From Mariniphaga sp. (GTDB taxonomy: Bacteria; Bacteroidota; Bacteroidia; Bacteroidales; Prolixibacteraceae), in NCBI GenBank assembly GCA_028702595.1, contig JAQVON010000005.1:29736-93735 (forward strand): a stretch of 64,000 bases of DNA, written 5' to 3'. Made by a program: the position numbers and the translations under genes. Position 1 is the first letter of the stretch, and every line of letters begins with the position of its first letter. Positions 44,340-54,464 of the stretch are shown here, piece by piece. The notes below the pieces were generated by a model. The model worked only from the letters and a program-made list of their open reading frames with translations, ran no database searches and had not been told where the DNA came from.

Positions 44340-46442
44340 TTAATATTTAACTATTTTGGTTGTTTTCAGCTCTTTATTGACGCGAACGAGGTAAATCCCT
44401 TTCTGCATTTCCTGGATAGAGAGCTTGTTCACGTTTTTCGCTGTTTTCATGCGAACACCTAAAACGCTGTATATTTCAAGATCAACAGGCTGGCCGCCTC
44501 TAACGTATAGTATTCCATCGTGTACATAAACATTGGTTTTCGGTGGAGTTTTTAAACTATTTGTGCTGGTACCGAAGTCCAGGGTGAGGAGTCCGCTGTA
44601 ATAGTTTGAAGCGTATCCGTTATTTTTGTCGGCTGACCAGAAGTATTCCACGTTGGCATCATCTTTTTTCGCGCATGATTTCACATCGAAAGCAAATGTT
44701 TCACCCACTTTGAGTGCATTTCTTTCACCTGCCAGGTTGGATGGATCTTTTGGGTAGGAGAGTGCACCATCGAGTGACATCACAAGTACTGCCCGGATCA
44801 CCCCGTCGGTTTCATCCCAGAAGTGATCTGCATCGAGCATGGCTTCCAAGCCGGCTTCATTGGCTCCCCAGTTTCCTTCGTAATAATCTTTGAAGTCTCG
44901 TTTGGTCACTCCCATTGAACCTGCATACTCAGTAACGAATCCGTTGTCAAACACTGCTTTCCCGCCACCAAGTTCAACGGATCTTGCATAGGCCATATTT
45001 TGATATGCCACCACCAGGTCTTTTTCGCTAAAGGTTTTATCGGCAGTGCTGTCGGATGCTGCAGCAAAGGTGGGTTCATGGCGCAACGGACTGGTAGGCT
45101 GGGCCATAATTTCAAATTTTCTCGAAGTGGCATCGGCCAGTCCGTTCGTATCGAAGTACTTCAACAGCAGATAGAAATTGGCTCCGTCGTGAACTGCTTT
45201 CCAGGATGCACCAAAGGTTGCATCTCCATCCAGGTCAAACAGGTCTCCACCATCCACATTGGTTGGATTGGCCACCAGGTTTTCTTCACCCAGCAAATCC
45301 CAGGTAGCGTCGAAAGAAGCCACATCGGAAACCGGAGTCCAGGATGACGGTGCTTTGAAAACTGTCACTTCAGGGTTGTTGTAGGGCTGGGAGGCATAGC
45401 CGGTAACATCCGGATAGTCAGGTTCAGCTGGCCAGTTTACCCAGGAAACCCCGTGAATGATAAAATCTGCTGCAGGTTCTTCTCCAATAGCTGTCGGGGA
45501 CAGGGTGAGATGCCCGCTGTAATAGTTTGAAGCGTATCCGTTATTTTTGTCGGCTGACCAGAAGTATTCCACGTTGGCATCATCTTTTTTCGCGCATGAT
45601 TTCACATCGAAAGCAAATGTTTCACCCACTTTGAGTGCATTTCTTTCACCTGCCAGGTTGGATGGATCTTTTGGGTAGGAGAGTGCACCATCGAGTGACA
45701 TCACAAGTACTGCCCGGATCACCCCGTCGGTTTCATCCCAGAAGTGATCTGCATCGAGCATGGCTTCCAAGCCGGCTTCATTGGCTCCCCAGTTTCCTTC
45801 GTAATAATCTTTGAAGTCTCGTTTGGTCACTCCCATTGAACCTGCATACTCAGTAACGAATCCGTTGTCAAACACTGCTTTCCCGCCACCAAGTTCAACG
45901 GATCTTGCATAGGCCATATTTTGATATGCCACCACCAGGTCTTTTTCGCTAAAGGTTTTATCGGCAGTGCTGTCGGATGCTGCAGCAAAGGTGGGTTCAT
46001 GGCGCAACGGACTGGTAGGCTGGGCCATAATTTCAAATTTTCTCGAAGTGGCATCGGCCAGTCCGTTCGTATCGAAGTACTTCAACAGCAGATAGAAATT
46101 GGCTCCGTCGTGAACTGCTTTCCAGGATGCACCAAAGGTTGCATCTCCATCCAGGTCAAACAGGTCTCCACCATCCACATTGGTTGGATTGGCCACCAGG
46201 TTTTCTTCACCCAGCAAATCCCAGGTAGCGTCGAAAGAAGCCACATCGGAAACCGGAGTCCAGGATGACGGTGCTTTGAAAACTGTCACTTCAGGGTTGT
46301 TGTAGGGCTGGGAGGCATAGCCGGTAACATCCGGATAGTCAGGTTCAGCTGGCCAGTTTACCCAGGAAACCCCGTGAATGGTCTGTGCATAGGACCAAAA
46401 TGTAAAAACAGTCAGAATGAATAATAAGGAAAATTTTCTCAT
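44340..46442 (-). CDS. secreted protein with a perfectly duplicated CBM9-like domain and T9SS tail
   Basis: A 700-residue exported protein. Signal peptide to about residue 19, then two domains of about 300 residues whose translations match except at the borders; each starts IHGVSWVNWPAEPDYPDVTG and ends near NGYASNYYSG. The pattern SFDATWDLLGEENLV, FGASWKAVHDGANFYLLLKY resembles CBM9-like ligand-binding folds. A short linker (SPTAIGEEPAADF) separates them. The last 80 residues form a type A sorting domain (VDLEIYSVLGVRMKTAKNV ... KGIYLVRVNKELKTTKIVKY). Directly downstream of the ECF sigma gene on the same strand. Confidence 0.78.
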   Translation of the reverse strand: MRKFSLLFILTVFTFWSYAQTIHGVSWVNWPAEPDYPDVTGYASQPYNNPEVTVFKAPSSWTPVSDVASFDATWDLLGEENLVANPTNVDGGDLFDLDGDATFGASWKAVHDGANFYLLLKYFDTNGLADATSRKFEIMAQPTSPLRHEPTFAAASDSTADKTFSEKDLVVAYQNMAYARSVELGGGKAVFDNGFVTEYAGSMGVTKRDFKDYYEGNWGANEAGLEAMLDADHFWDETDGVIRAVLVMSLDGALSYPKDPSNLAGERNALKVGETFAFDVKSCAKKDDANVEYFWSADKNNGYASNYYSGHLTLSPTAIGEEPAADFIIHGVSWVNWPAEPDYPDVTGYASQPYNNPEVTVFKAPSSWTPVSDVASFDATWDLLGEENLVANPTNVDGGDLFDLDGDATFGASWKAVHDGANFYLLLKYFDTNGLADATSRKFEIMAQPTSPLRHEPTFAAASDSTADKTFSEKDLVVAYQNMAYARSVELGGGKAVFDNGFVTEYAGSMGVTKRDFKDYYEGNWGANEAGLEAMLDADHFWDETDGVIRAVLVMSLDGALSYPKDPSNLAGERNALKVGETFAFDVKSCAKKDDANVEYFWSADKNNGYASNYYSGLLTLDFGTSTNSLKTPPKTNVYVHDGILYVRGGQPVDLEIYSVLGVRMKTAKNVNKLSIQEMQKGIYLVRVNKELKTTKIVKY
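44593..45459. repeat. tandem coding repeat, unit 1 (distal)
   Basis: An 867-bp stretch that recurs at an offset of 921 bp (307 codons) at 45514-46380. Two overlapping out-of-frame ORFs (115 and 75 codons) are also the same in both units, so the match is at DNA level, not just protein. Confidence 0.92.
45514..46380. repeat. tandem coding repeat, unit 2 (proximal)
   Basis: Second copy of the 867-bp unit. Similarity stops just left of 45514 (…gagatgc versus …gaggagt) and right of 46380, where signal peptide sequence begins. Confidence 0.92.
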
Positions 46443-46501
46443 AATAATTAGTTTTTAGTTGTTAAATATTATTTCTCTTAGAAACGAGATGCACACCGAA
46501 C

Positions 46502-46515
46502 TAAAAACCCTGTAT
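46502..46515 (-). promoter_or_regulatory. candidate ECF-sigma promoter motif upstream of duplicated-domain gene
   Basis: Minus-strand ATACAGGGTTTTTA, the same 14 nt as upstream of fecR, followed by TTCGG after one nucleotide. It lies 60 nt before the ATG at 46442 and just after the ECF sigma gene. Confidence 0.45.
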
Positions 46516-46570
46516 AAGGAACCGGAAAATTAATGAAGATTTTTTGTGACACCCCCAATAGGCATTGGGA

Positions 46571-47167
46571 TTATCCCAAATAAATGGACAGAAGGGGAAG
46601 AAGGATCTGTGGAATATAATCTTTCAGGTATTTTCTTAACGAAAGGAGAGCTTTAGCCATGTGCATTTCAACTGTTTTTACTGAAAGACCCATAATTTCA
46701 GCAATTTCATTGTTCTTTTTTTCTTCGTACCTTTTAAGCATAAACGTTGCTTTCTGCTGCGGAGGTAACCGGTCAATTCCTTCTTTAATTTTTTTCCCTA
46801 AATCACTGATCATGAGAAGGTCGGAGGGTAGTTCGATTCCTGTGTTGTGAATGATTCCAACTTCCTTCTTCCCCGGATGATCTTCCAGTAATACAATTTT
46901 TTTGTTCTTACGTAAATAGTTGAGTGAATTTTTGCAAACGGCATGAAATAAATAAGATTTTAGCGAAATTGTTATATCTAGTTTTTTCCGTTTTTCCCAA
47001 ATGTTGAAAAATGTTTCAGATACAATGTCCTCTGCCAAATCGTTGCGTGAAAGATAACGCCTGGCATAATGGCAAAGGGGTACATAATACTCTTTGAACA
47101 GATGGATATACATCGCTTCATCCCCTTGCCTGAGTCTTGTAATTATTTCCTGTTCCTCTTTATTCAT
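46571..47167 (-). CDS. ECF-type RNA polymerase sigma factor
   Basis: Sigma-70 family factor of about 198 residues from ATG 47167. Region 2 reads HLFKEYYVPLCHYARRYLSR and DLAEDIVSETFFNIWEKRKK; region 4 reads LPPQQKATFMLKRYEEKKNNEIAEIMGLSVKTVEMHMAKAL. The C-terminal tail is hydrophobic (YIPQILLPLLSIYL), a common trait of Bacteroidota FecI-like factors. No fecR follows it; the fecR in this window lies 13 kb away on the same strand beside an STN-SusC. The duplicated-domain secreted gene lies directly downstream. Confidence 0.92.
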   Translation of the reverse strand: MNKEEQEIITRLRQGDEAMYIHLFKEYYVPLCHYARRYLSRNDLAEDIVSETFFNIWEKRKKLDITISLKSYLFHAVCKNSLNYLRKNKKIVLLEDHPGKKEVGIIHNTGIELPSDLLMISDLGKKIKEGIDRLPPQQKATFMLKRYEEKKNNEIAEIMGLSVKTVEMHMAKALLSLRKYLKDYIPQILLPLLSIYLG

Positions 47168-47347
47168 AAAGGTAGTGCGAATATACAATTTTTTAAAAAT
47201 CTGTTGATGTGAAACCGATATTTCCTTCGTTATGATGCTACACTCAGAATAACGGTTTCTGGCTGTTCAGTGCTAAAAGACAATGCTCATTAGCTTAAAT
47301 ATTAATTAAGCTTATAGAATGAATAATCAGGAATACTTTCAAAAAAT

Positions 47348-47355
47348 TATCTTTG
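47348..47355 (+). promoter_or_regulatory. -7 promoter element of pgi
   Basis: TATCTTTG on the plus strand, 88 nt before pgi. It implies a leader of about 80 nt in which I see no strong hairpin. Confidence 0.45.
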
Positions 47356-47424
47356 CCATTCAATAGCAGTCGAAATACAGAAAGATTCACTTTGATTGTT
47401 TTATGATCCGAAATACTTTTATAA

Positions 47425-49092
<1,668 letters not shown>

Positions 49093-49138
49093 CCGACACT
49101 CTGTTTTTCGATGGAAGAGATTCTCTTTAAAGGTTATG

Positions 49139-49164
49139 ATCACCGGCTTAGGAAAGCCGGTGAT
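49139..49164 (+). terminator. intrinsic terminator of pgi, overlapping the dapL 3' end
   Basis: Stem ATCACCGGCT / AGCCGGTGAT with a 6-nt loop, followed by TTTTAA. It spans the dapL stop codon (49148-49150), so the two convergent genes share this 3' region. Confidence 0.75.
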
Positions 49165-50380
49165 TTTTAATTCGGCTCATGGCTTCGATGGTGCTGTTTC
49201 GGTCGGCAAAGGCGGAGAAACGGAAATATCCTTCACCGGCAGGACCAAATCCCGATCCGGGTGTTCCAACCACATTGATTTCATGAAGCAGGATGTCGAA
49301 AAAGTCCCAGGAAGGCATGTCGTTTTTTGTTTTTACCCAGATGTAGGGGGCATTCATCCCTCCAAAAACTTCGTAGCCAGCTGCGGAAAGACTTTCTTTC
49401 ATAATCCGCGCATTTTCAAGATAGTAGGTGATAACTTCAGCAACCTCTTTCTTGCCCTGTTCTGTATAGATCGCTGCTGCAGCTTTTTGAACCGGATACG
49501 ATACCCCATTGAATTTCGTAGAATGTCGACGGTTCCAGAGTGATTTAACCGAATGGGCTTTCCCTGTTGAATCATAAGCTTTCAGTTCTTCCGGGATGAT
49601 CGTAAAAGCACATCGCGTACCGGTAAAACCGGCAGTTTTGGAAAAACTCCTGAACTCAATGGCTACTTCCTTTGCACCCTCAATTTCGTAAATGGAATGT
49701 GGAATCCCTTCTTCAGTAATAAAAGCCTCGTATGCTGCATCGTACAAAATGATGCTTTTGTTTTTACGTGCATAGTCCACCCATTTTTTTAACTCTTCTT
49801 TGGTGGCTACTGTGCCGGTTGGATTGTTTGGATAACAAAGGAAAATTAAGTCAGGTGTTTCTGCTGGCAGATCGGGAATAAAACCATTTTTTCGGGTGCA
49901 GGGCATATAAATAATTCCCTCGTAATATCCTGAATTATAATTGCCGGTTTTTCCTGCCATAACAGTTGTATCGGCATAAACCGGGTATACCGGGTCGCAA
50001 ATAGCTATTTTATTGTTGTGGCCAAAAATTTCCTGGATGTTTCCGGTATCACATTTTGAACCATCGGAGATGAAAATATCTGCTGCTGATATATCAATGC
50101 TTTTGCTCAGGTAATCATTTTTTGCAATCGCTTCGCGTAAGAAGCCATACCCCTGTTCAGGGCCATACCCCCTGAATGTGTTTGCTTGAGCCATTTCGTC
50201 CACTCCCTCATGAAATGCCTGGATCACACTTGGCACCAGCGGCCGGGTAACGTCTCCGATACCCATTTTAATTACTTTTTTACCGGGGTGAGATGCCATG
50301 TAATCGTTCACCCTTCTTCCTATTTCCGGGAAAAGATATCCTGCCTGAAGCTTCAGGTAATTTTCATTAATTTTTGCCAT
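49148..50380 (-). CDS. dapL: LL-diaminopimelate aminotransferase
   Basis: PLP enzyme that converts tetrahydrodipicolinate directly to LL-diaminopimelate, bypassing the acylated intermediates; 410 residues from ATG 50380 ([20 protein letters not shown]). The fold-type I motifs are [54 protein letters not shown] and the PLP lysine in [17 protein letters not shown] near residue 245. It is divergent from dapF; together with lysA they form a lysine/DAP cluster. The ORF-track extension of 13 codons has no support. Confidence 0.95.
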   Translation of the reverse strand: MAKINENYLKLQAGYLFPEIGRRVNDYMASHPGKKVIKMGIGDVTRPLVPSVIQAFHEGVDEMAQANTFRGYGPEQGYGFLREAIAKNDYLSKSIDISAADIFISDGSKCDTGNIQEIFGHNNKIAICDPVYPVYADTTVMAGKTGNYNSGYYEGIIYMPCTRKNGFIPDLPAETPDLIFLCYPNNPTGTVATKEELKKWVDYARKNKSIILYDAAYEAFITEEGIPHSIYEIEGAKEVAIEFRSFSKTAGFTGTRCAFTIIPEELKAYDSTGKAHSVKSLWNRRHSTKFNGVSYPVQKAAAAIYTEQGKKEVAEVITYYLENARIMKESLSAAGYEVFGGMNAPYIWVKTKNDMPSWDFFDILLHEINVVGTPGSGFGPAGEGYFRFSAFADRNSTIEAMSRIKNHRLS

Positions 50381-50486
50381 GTTATTATTGTATTTGATCT
50401 TTCCTGTATATACATGCAAAGTTAAAAATAAATTGAAGGGTAAAGAATTCGTTGAACTATTCCAGGGAAAATTGATTGATGTTTAA

Positions 50487-50494
50487 TACTTTTG
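50487..50494 (+). promoter_or_regulatory. -7 promoter element of dapF
   Basis: TACTTTTG, a TAnnTTTG match 15 nt before the dapF ATG, in the 129-bp divergent dapL/dapF region. Confidence 0.45.
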
Positions 50495-50509
50495 TAAAAT
50501 TAAATACGT

Positions 50510-51373
50510 ATGATGCAAAATTTCTTTGTTAAATCTCATGGATTGGGGAATGATTATATTGTGTTAAATCAGAATGAACTAGGTTTTGACTTGACAGAGC
50601 GTACAATTCGTAAAATTTGTGACGTTCATTTTGGTATTGGATCTGACGGGATCCTGCTAAAAGTTCCCAGTTATAACGCGAACTTTGGGTTACGCATTTT
50701 GAATCCTGATGGTTCGGAGGCTGAAAAGAGCGGAAACGGGTTGCGCATTTTTGCTAAGTATTTGTTTGATTATCAGTTTTCTAAATCGAGAAAGTTTACG
50801 ATTGAAACACCTGGTGGACTGGTTCAGGCGGAGATTATTTTGGAAAAAAACGGAAAAGCAAAAGCGGTAAAGGTAGATATGGGCAAGGCAGTTTTTTCTT
50901 CCCCACTTATACCCGTGAAAAGTGAAAACCCTGAATGTATGGGTGAAATACTGCATTTGGAATACCGTGATTACCTGATTCATTGTGTTTCGTTAGGCAA
51001 TCCGCATTGCGTTATTCTGACAGAAGAATTAGATGAAAAGGAGGTAAAAATTTTTGGTCCCCAAATTGAAACAAATTCGTTTTTTCCCAACCGGATTAAT
51101 GTACAGTTTGCGAAAGTAGTTTCCCCAACTGAGGTGGAAGTAATGATTTGGGAACGTGGCGCCGGATGGACGCTGGCATCGGGAAGCTCGGCCTGTGCTG
51201 TTGCTGCTGTCGCTGTTAAAAAAGGACTTACCCAAAAGGTTCTGACCATAAAAATGCCGGGAGGCGACTTAAAAATTGAAACCGATGAATTTTGGAACAT
51301 GAGAATGACCGGAGATGTTTGTGAAATTGCCAGTGGCGTATTGAGCCACGAGCTGGTGAATGATCTTATTTGA
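50510..51373 (+). CDS. dapF: diaminopimelate epimerase family protein with Ser in place of both catalytic Cys
   Basis: Member of the DapF fold family, 287 residues (or 286 from the second Met). The family order is intact: GLGNDYIVLNQNE at 11-23, IGSDGILL, ILNPDGSEAE, CVSLGNPHCVIL, ERGAGWTLASG. Known DapF enzymes carry the two catalytic cysteines in (A/E)MCGNGxR and in LACGTGAC. Here the first reads EKSGNGLR (Ser near residue 73, codon AGC) and the second LASGSSAC (Ser near residue 224, codon TCG). The protein may be a serine-based variant with altered activity or substrate. The gene lies between dapL and lysA. Confidence 0.82.
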   Translation: MMQNFFVKSHGLGNDYIVLNQNELGFDLTERTIRKICDVHFGIGSDGILLKVPSYNANFGLRILNPDGSEAEKSGNGLRIFAKYLFDYQFSKSRKFTIETPGGLVQAEIILEKNGKAKAVKVDMGKAVFSSPLIPVKSENPECMGEILHLEYRDYLIHCVSLGNPHCVILTEELDEKEVKIFGPQIETNSFFPNRINVQFAKVVSPTEVEVMIWERGAGWTLASGSSACAVAAVAVKKGLTQKVLTIKMPGGDLKIETDEFWNMRMTGDVCEIASGVLSHELVNDLI

Positions 51374-51449
51374 ACAAACAGATTTATTAATTCTCCACTA
51401 AATATACGTGATTAATATTAATTCATGATTACAAGTAGTAATCAGGTTG

Positions 51450-51457
51450 TAAATTTG
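51450..51457 (+). promoter_or_regulatory. -7 promoter element of the lysA-like gene
   Basis: TAAATTTG, 27 nt before the ATG at 51485, matching TAnnTTTG. Suggests the decarboxylase has its own promoter besides any dapF read-through. Confidence 0.4.
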
Positions 51458-51484
51458 TAATGAATCAAAAGTATTTATAAAATT

Positions 51485-52750
51485 ATGGCAGAGAAATACA
51501 TCCCGTTTTTAAAAGAGGAAATAGAAAAAGTAATTGAACAATATCCGACTCCTTTTCACCTATACGATGAAAAGGCTATTCGTGAGAATGCCCGCAGGTT
51601 TAAAAAGGCTTTTGGGTGGAATGAGGGATTCAAAGAATATTTTGCCATAAAAGCAACTCCAAACCCTTATCTGATGAAAATTTTGAAGGAGGAGGGTTTT
51701 GGTGTCGACTGCAGTTCCGAGGTAGAGCTGGAACTGGCGCGCAGGGTTGGCATGAGGGGGGAGGAGATCATGCTCACCTCCAATGATACACCTGCTTCGG
51801 AGTTTCATGCTGCGAAACAACTGGGTGCCATTATTAACCTTGACGATATCTCTCATATAGACTACCTCGAAAAGAATGCAGGATTGCCTGAAACCATTTG
51901 TATGCGCTATAATCCAGGCGATTTGAAACAGGGAAATCTGATTATCGGTCATCCGGAGGATTCGAAATATGGTTTTACCCACGAACAAATTATTGAAGGG
52001 TACCGTCTATTGAAAAACAAGGGAGTTAAAGAGTTCGGCGTGCATACGATGGTGGCATCAAATGAATTGGATCCTGATTATTTTATCGAGACGGCCGATG
52101 TACTTTTCAATCTAATTGTTGAAGTACACCAAAAAGCGGGTGTAAAAATTCGTTTTGCCAATTTGGGCGGTGGAGTTGGCATTCCCTATAAACCTGGTCA
52201 GAAACCTGTGGATTTGGAGTATGTGAGTGCGGGGATTAGAAAGTTATACGAGGAGAAAATCTTCGGCAATGGGCTGGCTCCATTAAAAATATTTTTTGAG
52301 CTGGGACGTGCTATAACAGGTCCTTATGGATATCTGGTGGCTCAGGTACTCCACATCAAAAAAACCTACAAAAATTTTGCCGGCCTCGATGCCAGTATGG
52401 CTAACCTGATGCGGCCAGGGATGTACGGTGCATACCATCATATTACTGTTTTGGGAAAGGAGAATGAACCTCGAAACCGGAAATACGATGTCACAGGTTC
52501 CTTATGCGAGAATAATGATAAGTTTGCCATCGACCGGATGCTCCCTGAAATTGAACCTGGAGATGTGGTGGTAATACACGATGCCGGTGCTCATGGCCAT
52601 GCTATGGGATTTAACTACAACGGAAAGTTGAGGTCAGCCGAGTTGCTGCTGAGGGAAAATGGTGAGATCGTGCAGATACGCAGAGCTGAAACCGCAGAGG
52701 ATTATTTTGCCACTCTTGATTTTAAGAGTTTAAAAGATTTTAAAGCATAG
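51485..52750 (+). CDS. lysA: diaminopimelate decarboxylase family protein
   Basis: Fold-type III PLP decarboxylase expected to make lysine from meso-diaminopimelate, 421 residues. The PLP lysine is in EYFAIKATPNPYLMKIL near residue 52; NLGGGVGIPYKPGQ binds the phosphate; FELGRAITGPYGYLV replaces the usual EPGR; CENNDKFAIDR holds the intersubunit Cys. The last block is HDAGAHGHAMGFNYNGKLRSAELL rather than the common GAYG-SNYN form, so it belongs to a divergent LysA subgroup. It lies 111 nt after dapF on the same strand. Confidence 0.88.
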   Translation: MAEKYIPFLKEEIEKVIEQYPTPFHLYDEKAIRENARRFKKAFGWNEGFKEYFAIKATPNPYLMKILKEEGFGVDCSSEVELELARRVGMRGEEIMLTSNDTPASEFHAAKQLGAIINLDDISHIDYLEKNAGLPETICMRYNPGDLKQGNLIIGHPEDSKYGFTHEQIIEGYRLLKNKGVKEFGVHTMVASNELDPDYFIETADVLFNLIVEVHQKAGVKIRFANLGGGVGIPYKPGQKPVDLEYVSAGIRKLYEEKIFGNGLAPLKIFFELGRAITGPYGYLVAQVLHIKKTYKNFAGLDASMANLMRPGMYGAYHHITVLGKENEPRNRKYDVTGSLCENNDKFAIDRMLPEIEPGDVVVIHDAGAHGHAMGFNYNGKLRSAELLLRENGEIVQIRRAETAEDYFATLDFKSLKDFKA

Positions 52751-52778
52751 AATACAGCCTTTTTTGTATTTTCGATGC

Positions 52779-53906
52779 ATGAAAATCGGATTTGATGCTA
52801 AACGGGCATTTCTCAATTCTTCAGGACTGGGGATATACAGCCGGAATACTTTGAATGCACTTCATCGTTATTTCCCGGAATATGAATATGTCTTATTTAC
52901 TCCACAGATTACTGATCGGTTGTTTCAGGATTATCGACAGTTTAGTGTCGTTTCTCCCCAAAACCTTGTAGCAAAAAAAATGCATTCGTTTTGGCGAAGT
53001 CTTTTTCTGGTCCCCCATTTGAAACAACTAAAAATTGAAGTATTTCATGGTTTGAGTAATGAATTACCTAAAGGAATACTTAATAGTAATGTTCTTTCGG
53101 TGGTTACTATCCACGATCTTATTTTTATGCGTTACCCTGAATTCTATCATTCCATTGACCGAAAAATATATTTTAAGAAGATTAAATATGCATGCCATGT
53201 CGCAGACAGGATAATAGCAATCAGCTTGCAGACCAAACATGACATTGAAACCTTTTTTCATGTTCCTCCAGGGAAAATTGAACTGATTTATCAACCTGTA
53301 TCTTCTGTTTTTTTTAAAAAGCAGGATACTGAAGCCATACGTAAAAAGTATAACCTGCCAAATCAATTTATTCTTGCAGTAGGAACACTGGAACCCCGAA
53401 AAAACCAGCTGGCCTTATTGCAAGCTGTTCATTCGGCAAATATAAAAATTCCGGTTGTTTTTGTGGGGAAACAAAATGCTTCCTATCTGTCAGAAATAAA
53501 ACAGTTTGTCGATACCTGGAAAATGGAGGATCAGGTGGTCTGTTTAACCGGTTTGCCGGAAGCAGATTTGGCTGGTATTTATCAGTGTGCATTGCTATCG
53601 GTATATATTTCTGTTTTTGAGGGATTCGGATTACCAGTTGTTGAGGCCATGGCAAGTGGTTGTCCTGTGCTTACTTCATCGGTTTCTGTACTTCCTGAAA
53701 CAGCCGGTGAAGCCGCTTTATTGTGCCATCCCGGCAATATCAGTGAAATTGCCAGGAGTTTAGTGTTGCTCACTGAGAATAAGGAGTTAAGATGTGATTT
53801 GATTCAAAAGGGATTTGCCCGGGCTGAACATTTTCATCCAAAGAACTATGCGAAAAATTTGATTTCTTTGTACGAAAAAATGAGAAAAGGAAAAAATGCA
53901 AAATGA
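52779..53906 (+). CDS. glycosyltransferase, GT4-like
   Basis: Cytoplasmic or membrane-associated sugar transferase of GT-B fold, about 375 residues from ATG 52779. The N-terminal domain has FDAKRAFLNSSGLGIYSRNT and VVTIHDLIFMRYPEF. The C-terminal nucleotide-sugar domain has AVGTLEPRKNQLALLQAV near residue 205 and the E-x7-E type signature VFEGFGLPVVEAMASGCPV near 283. Donor and acceptor are unknown; mannosyltransferase-like members share this pattern. It overlaps the next gene by 11 nt, so they are coupled. Confidence 0.88.
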   Translation: MKIGFDAKRAFLNSSGLGIYSRNTLNALHRYFPEYEYVLFTPQITDRLFQDYRQFSVVSPQNLVAKKMHSFWRSLFLVPHLKQLKIEVFHGLSNELPKGILNSNVLSVVTIHDLIFMRYPEFYHSIDRKIYFKKIKYACHVADRIIAISLQTKHDIETFFHVPPGKIELIYQPVSSVFFKKQDTEAIRKKYNLPNQFILAVGTLEPRKNQLALLQAVHSANIKIPVVFVGKQNASYLSEIKQFVDTWKMEDQVVCLTGLPEADLAGIYQCALLSVYISVFEGFGLPVVEAMASGCPVLTSSVSVLPETAGEAALLCHPGNISEIARSLVLLTENKELRCDLIQKGFARAEHFHPKNYAKNLISLYEKMRKGKNAK

Positions 53907-54459
53907 TCTGAAAAAAGCGGTTGATGTGTTGAAACGCGGGGGGGTAATTTTGTATCCTACTGATACCATTTGGGGAATTGGTTGCGATGCAACTAATCCG
54001 GAAGCTATTGACCGGATTTATAAGATTAAAAAGCGTGAGGACAGCAAAAGCATGTTGGTATTGCTGGAAAATCCTGCTTTTTTGGAACGTTATGTGAATG
54101 AGGTTCCTGAAATTGCGTGGGATTTAGTAGAAATCAGTGACACACCGCTGACTGTAATTTACCCCGGAGCAAAAAATTTTCCATCCCGACTGATAGCAGA
54201 AGATGGAAGCATCGGGATCCGCATTACCAAAGAAGAGTTTACGGTTAAACTCCTTCAACATTTTCGCCGTCCCGTTGTTTCCACCTCTGCTAATATCAGT
54301 GGCCAAAAGTCACCTTCACTTTTCAGTGAAATTTCTGAAGATATCAAAAATCAGGTCGATTATATTGTCAGGTACCGGCAGGACGATCTATCCCCTGCTT
54401 CTCCATCCGGTATAATTAAACTTTGGCCTGGTGGAAGGATTGATATCATCCGGAAATAA
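53896..54459 (+). CDS. tsaC: threonylcarbamoyl-AMP synthase (YrdC/Sua5 type)
   Basis: Makes threonylcarbamoyl-AMP from threonine, bicarbonate and ATP for the tRNA t6A37 modification; 187 residues, a single YrdC domain without the Sua5 extension. The conserved opening GGVILYPTDTIWGIGCDATN is near residues 14-33, with KIKKREDSKSMLVLL near 45, and STSANISGQKSP near 133. It starts inside the glycosyltransferase gene. Confidence 0.9.
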   Translation: MQNDLKKAVDVLKRGGVILYPTDTIWGIGCDATNPEAIDRIYKIKKREDSKSMLVLLENPAFLERYVNEVPEIAWDLVEISDTPLTVIYPGAKNFPSRLIAEDGSIGIRITKEEFTVKLLQHFRRPVVSTSANISGQKSPSLFSEISEDIKNQVDYIVRYRQDDLSPASPSGIIKLWPGGRIDIIRK

Positions 54460-54464
54460 ACAGT

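Noticed and set aside
45000-46268. Two identical 115-codon plus-strand ORFs
   Set aside because: Antisense shadows of the duplicated secreted protein; their identity reflects the DNA duplication only.
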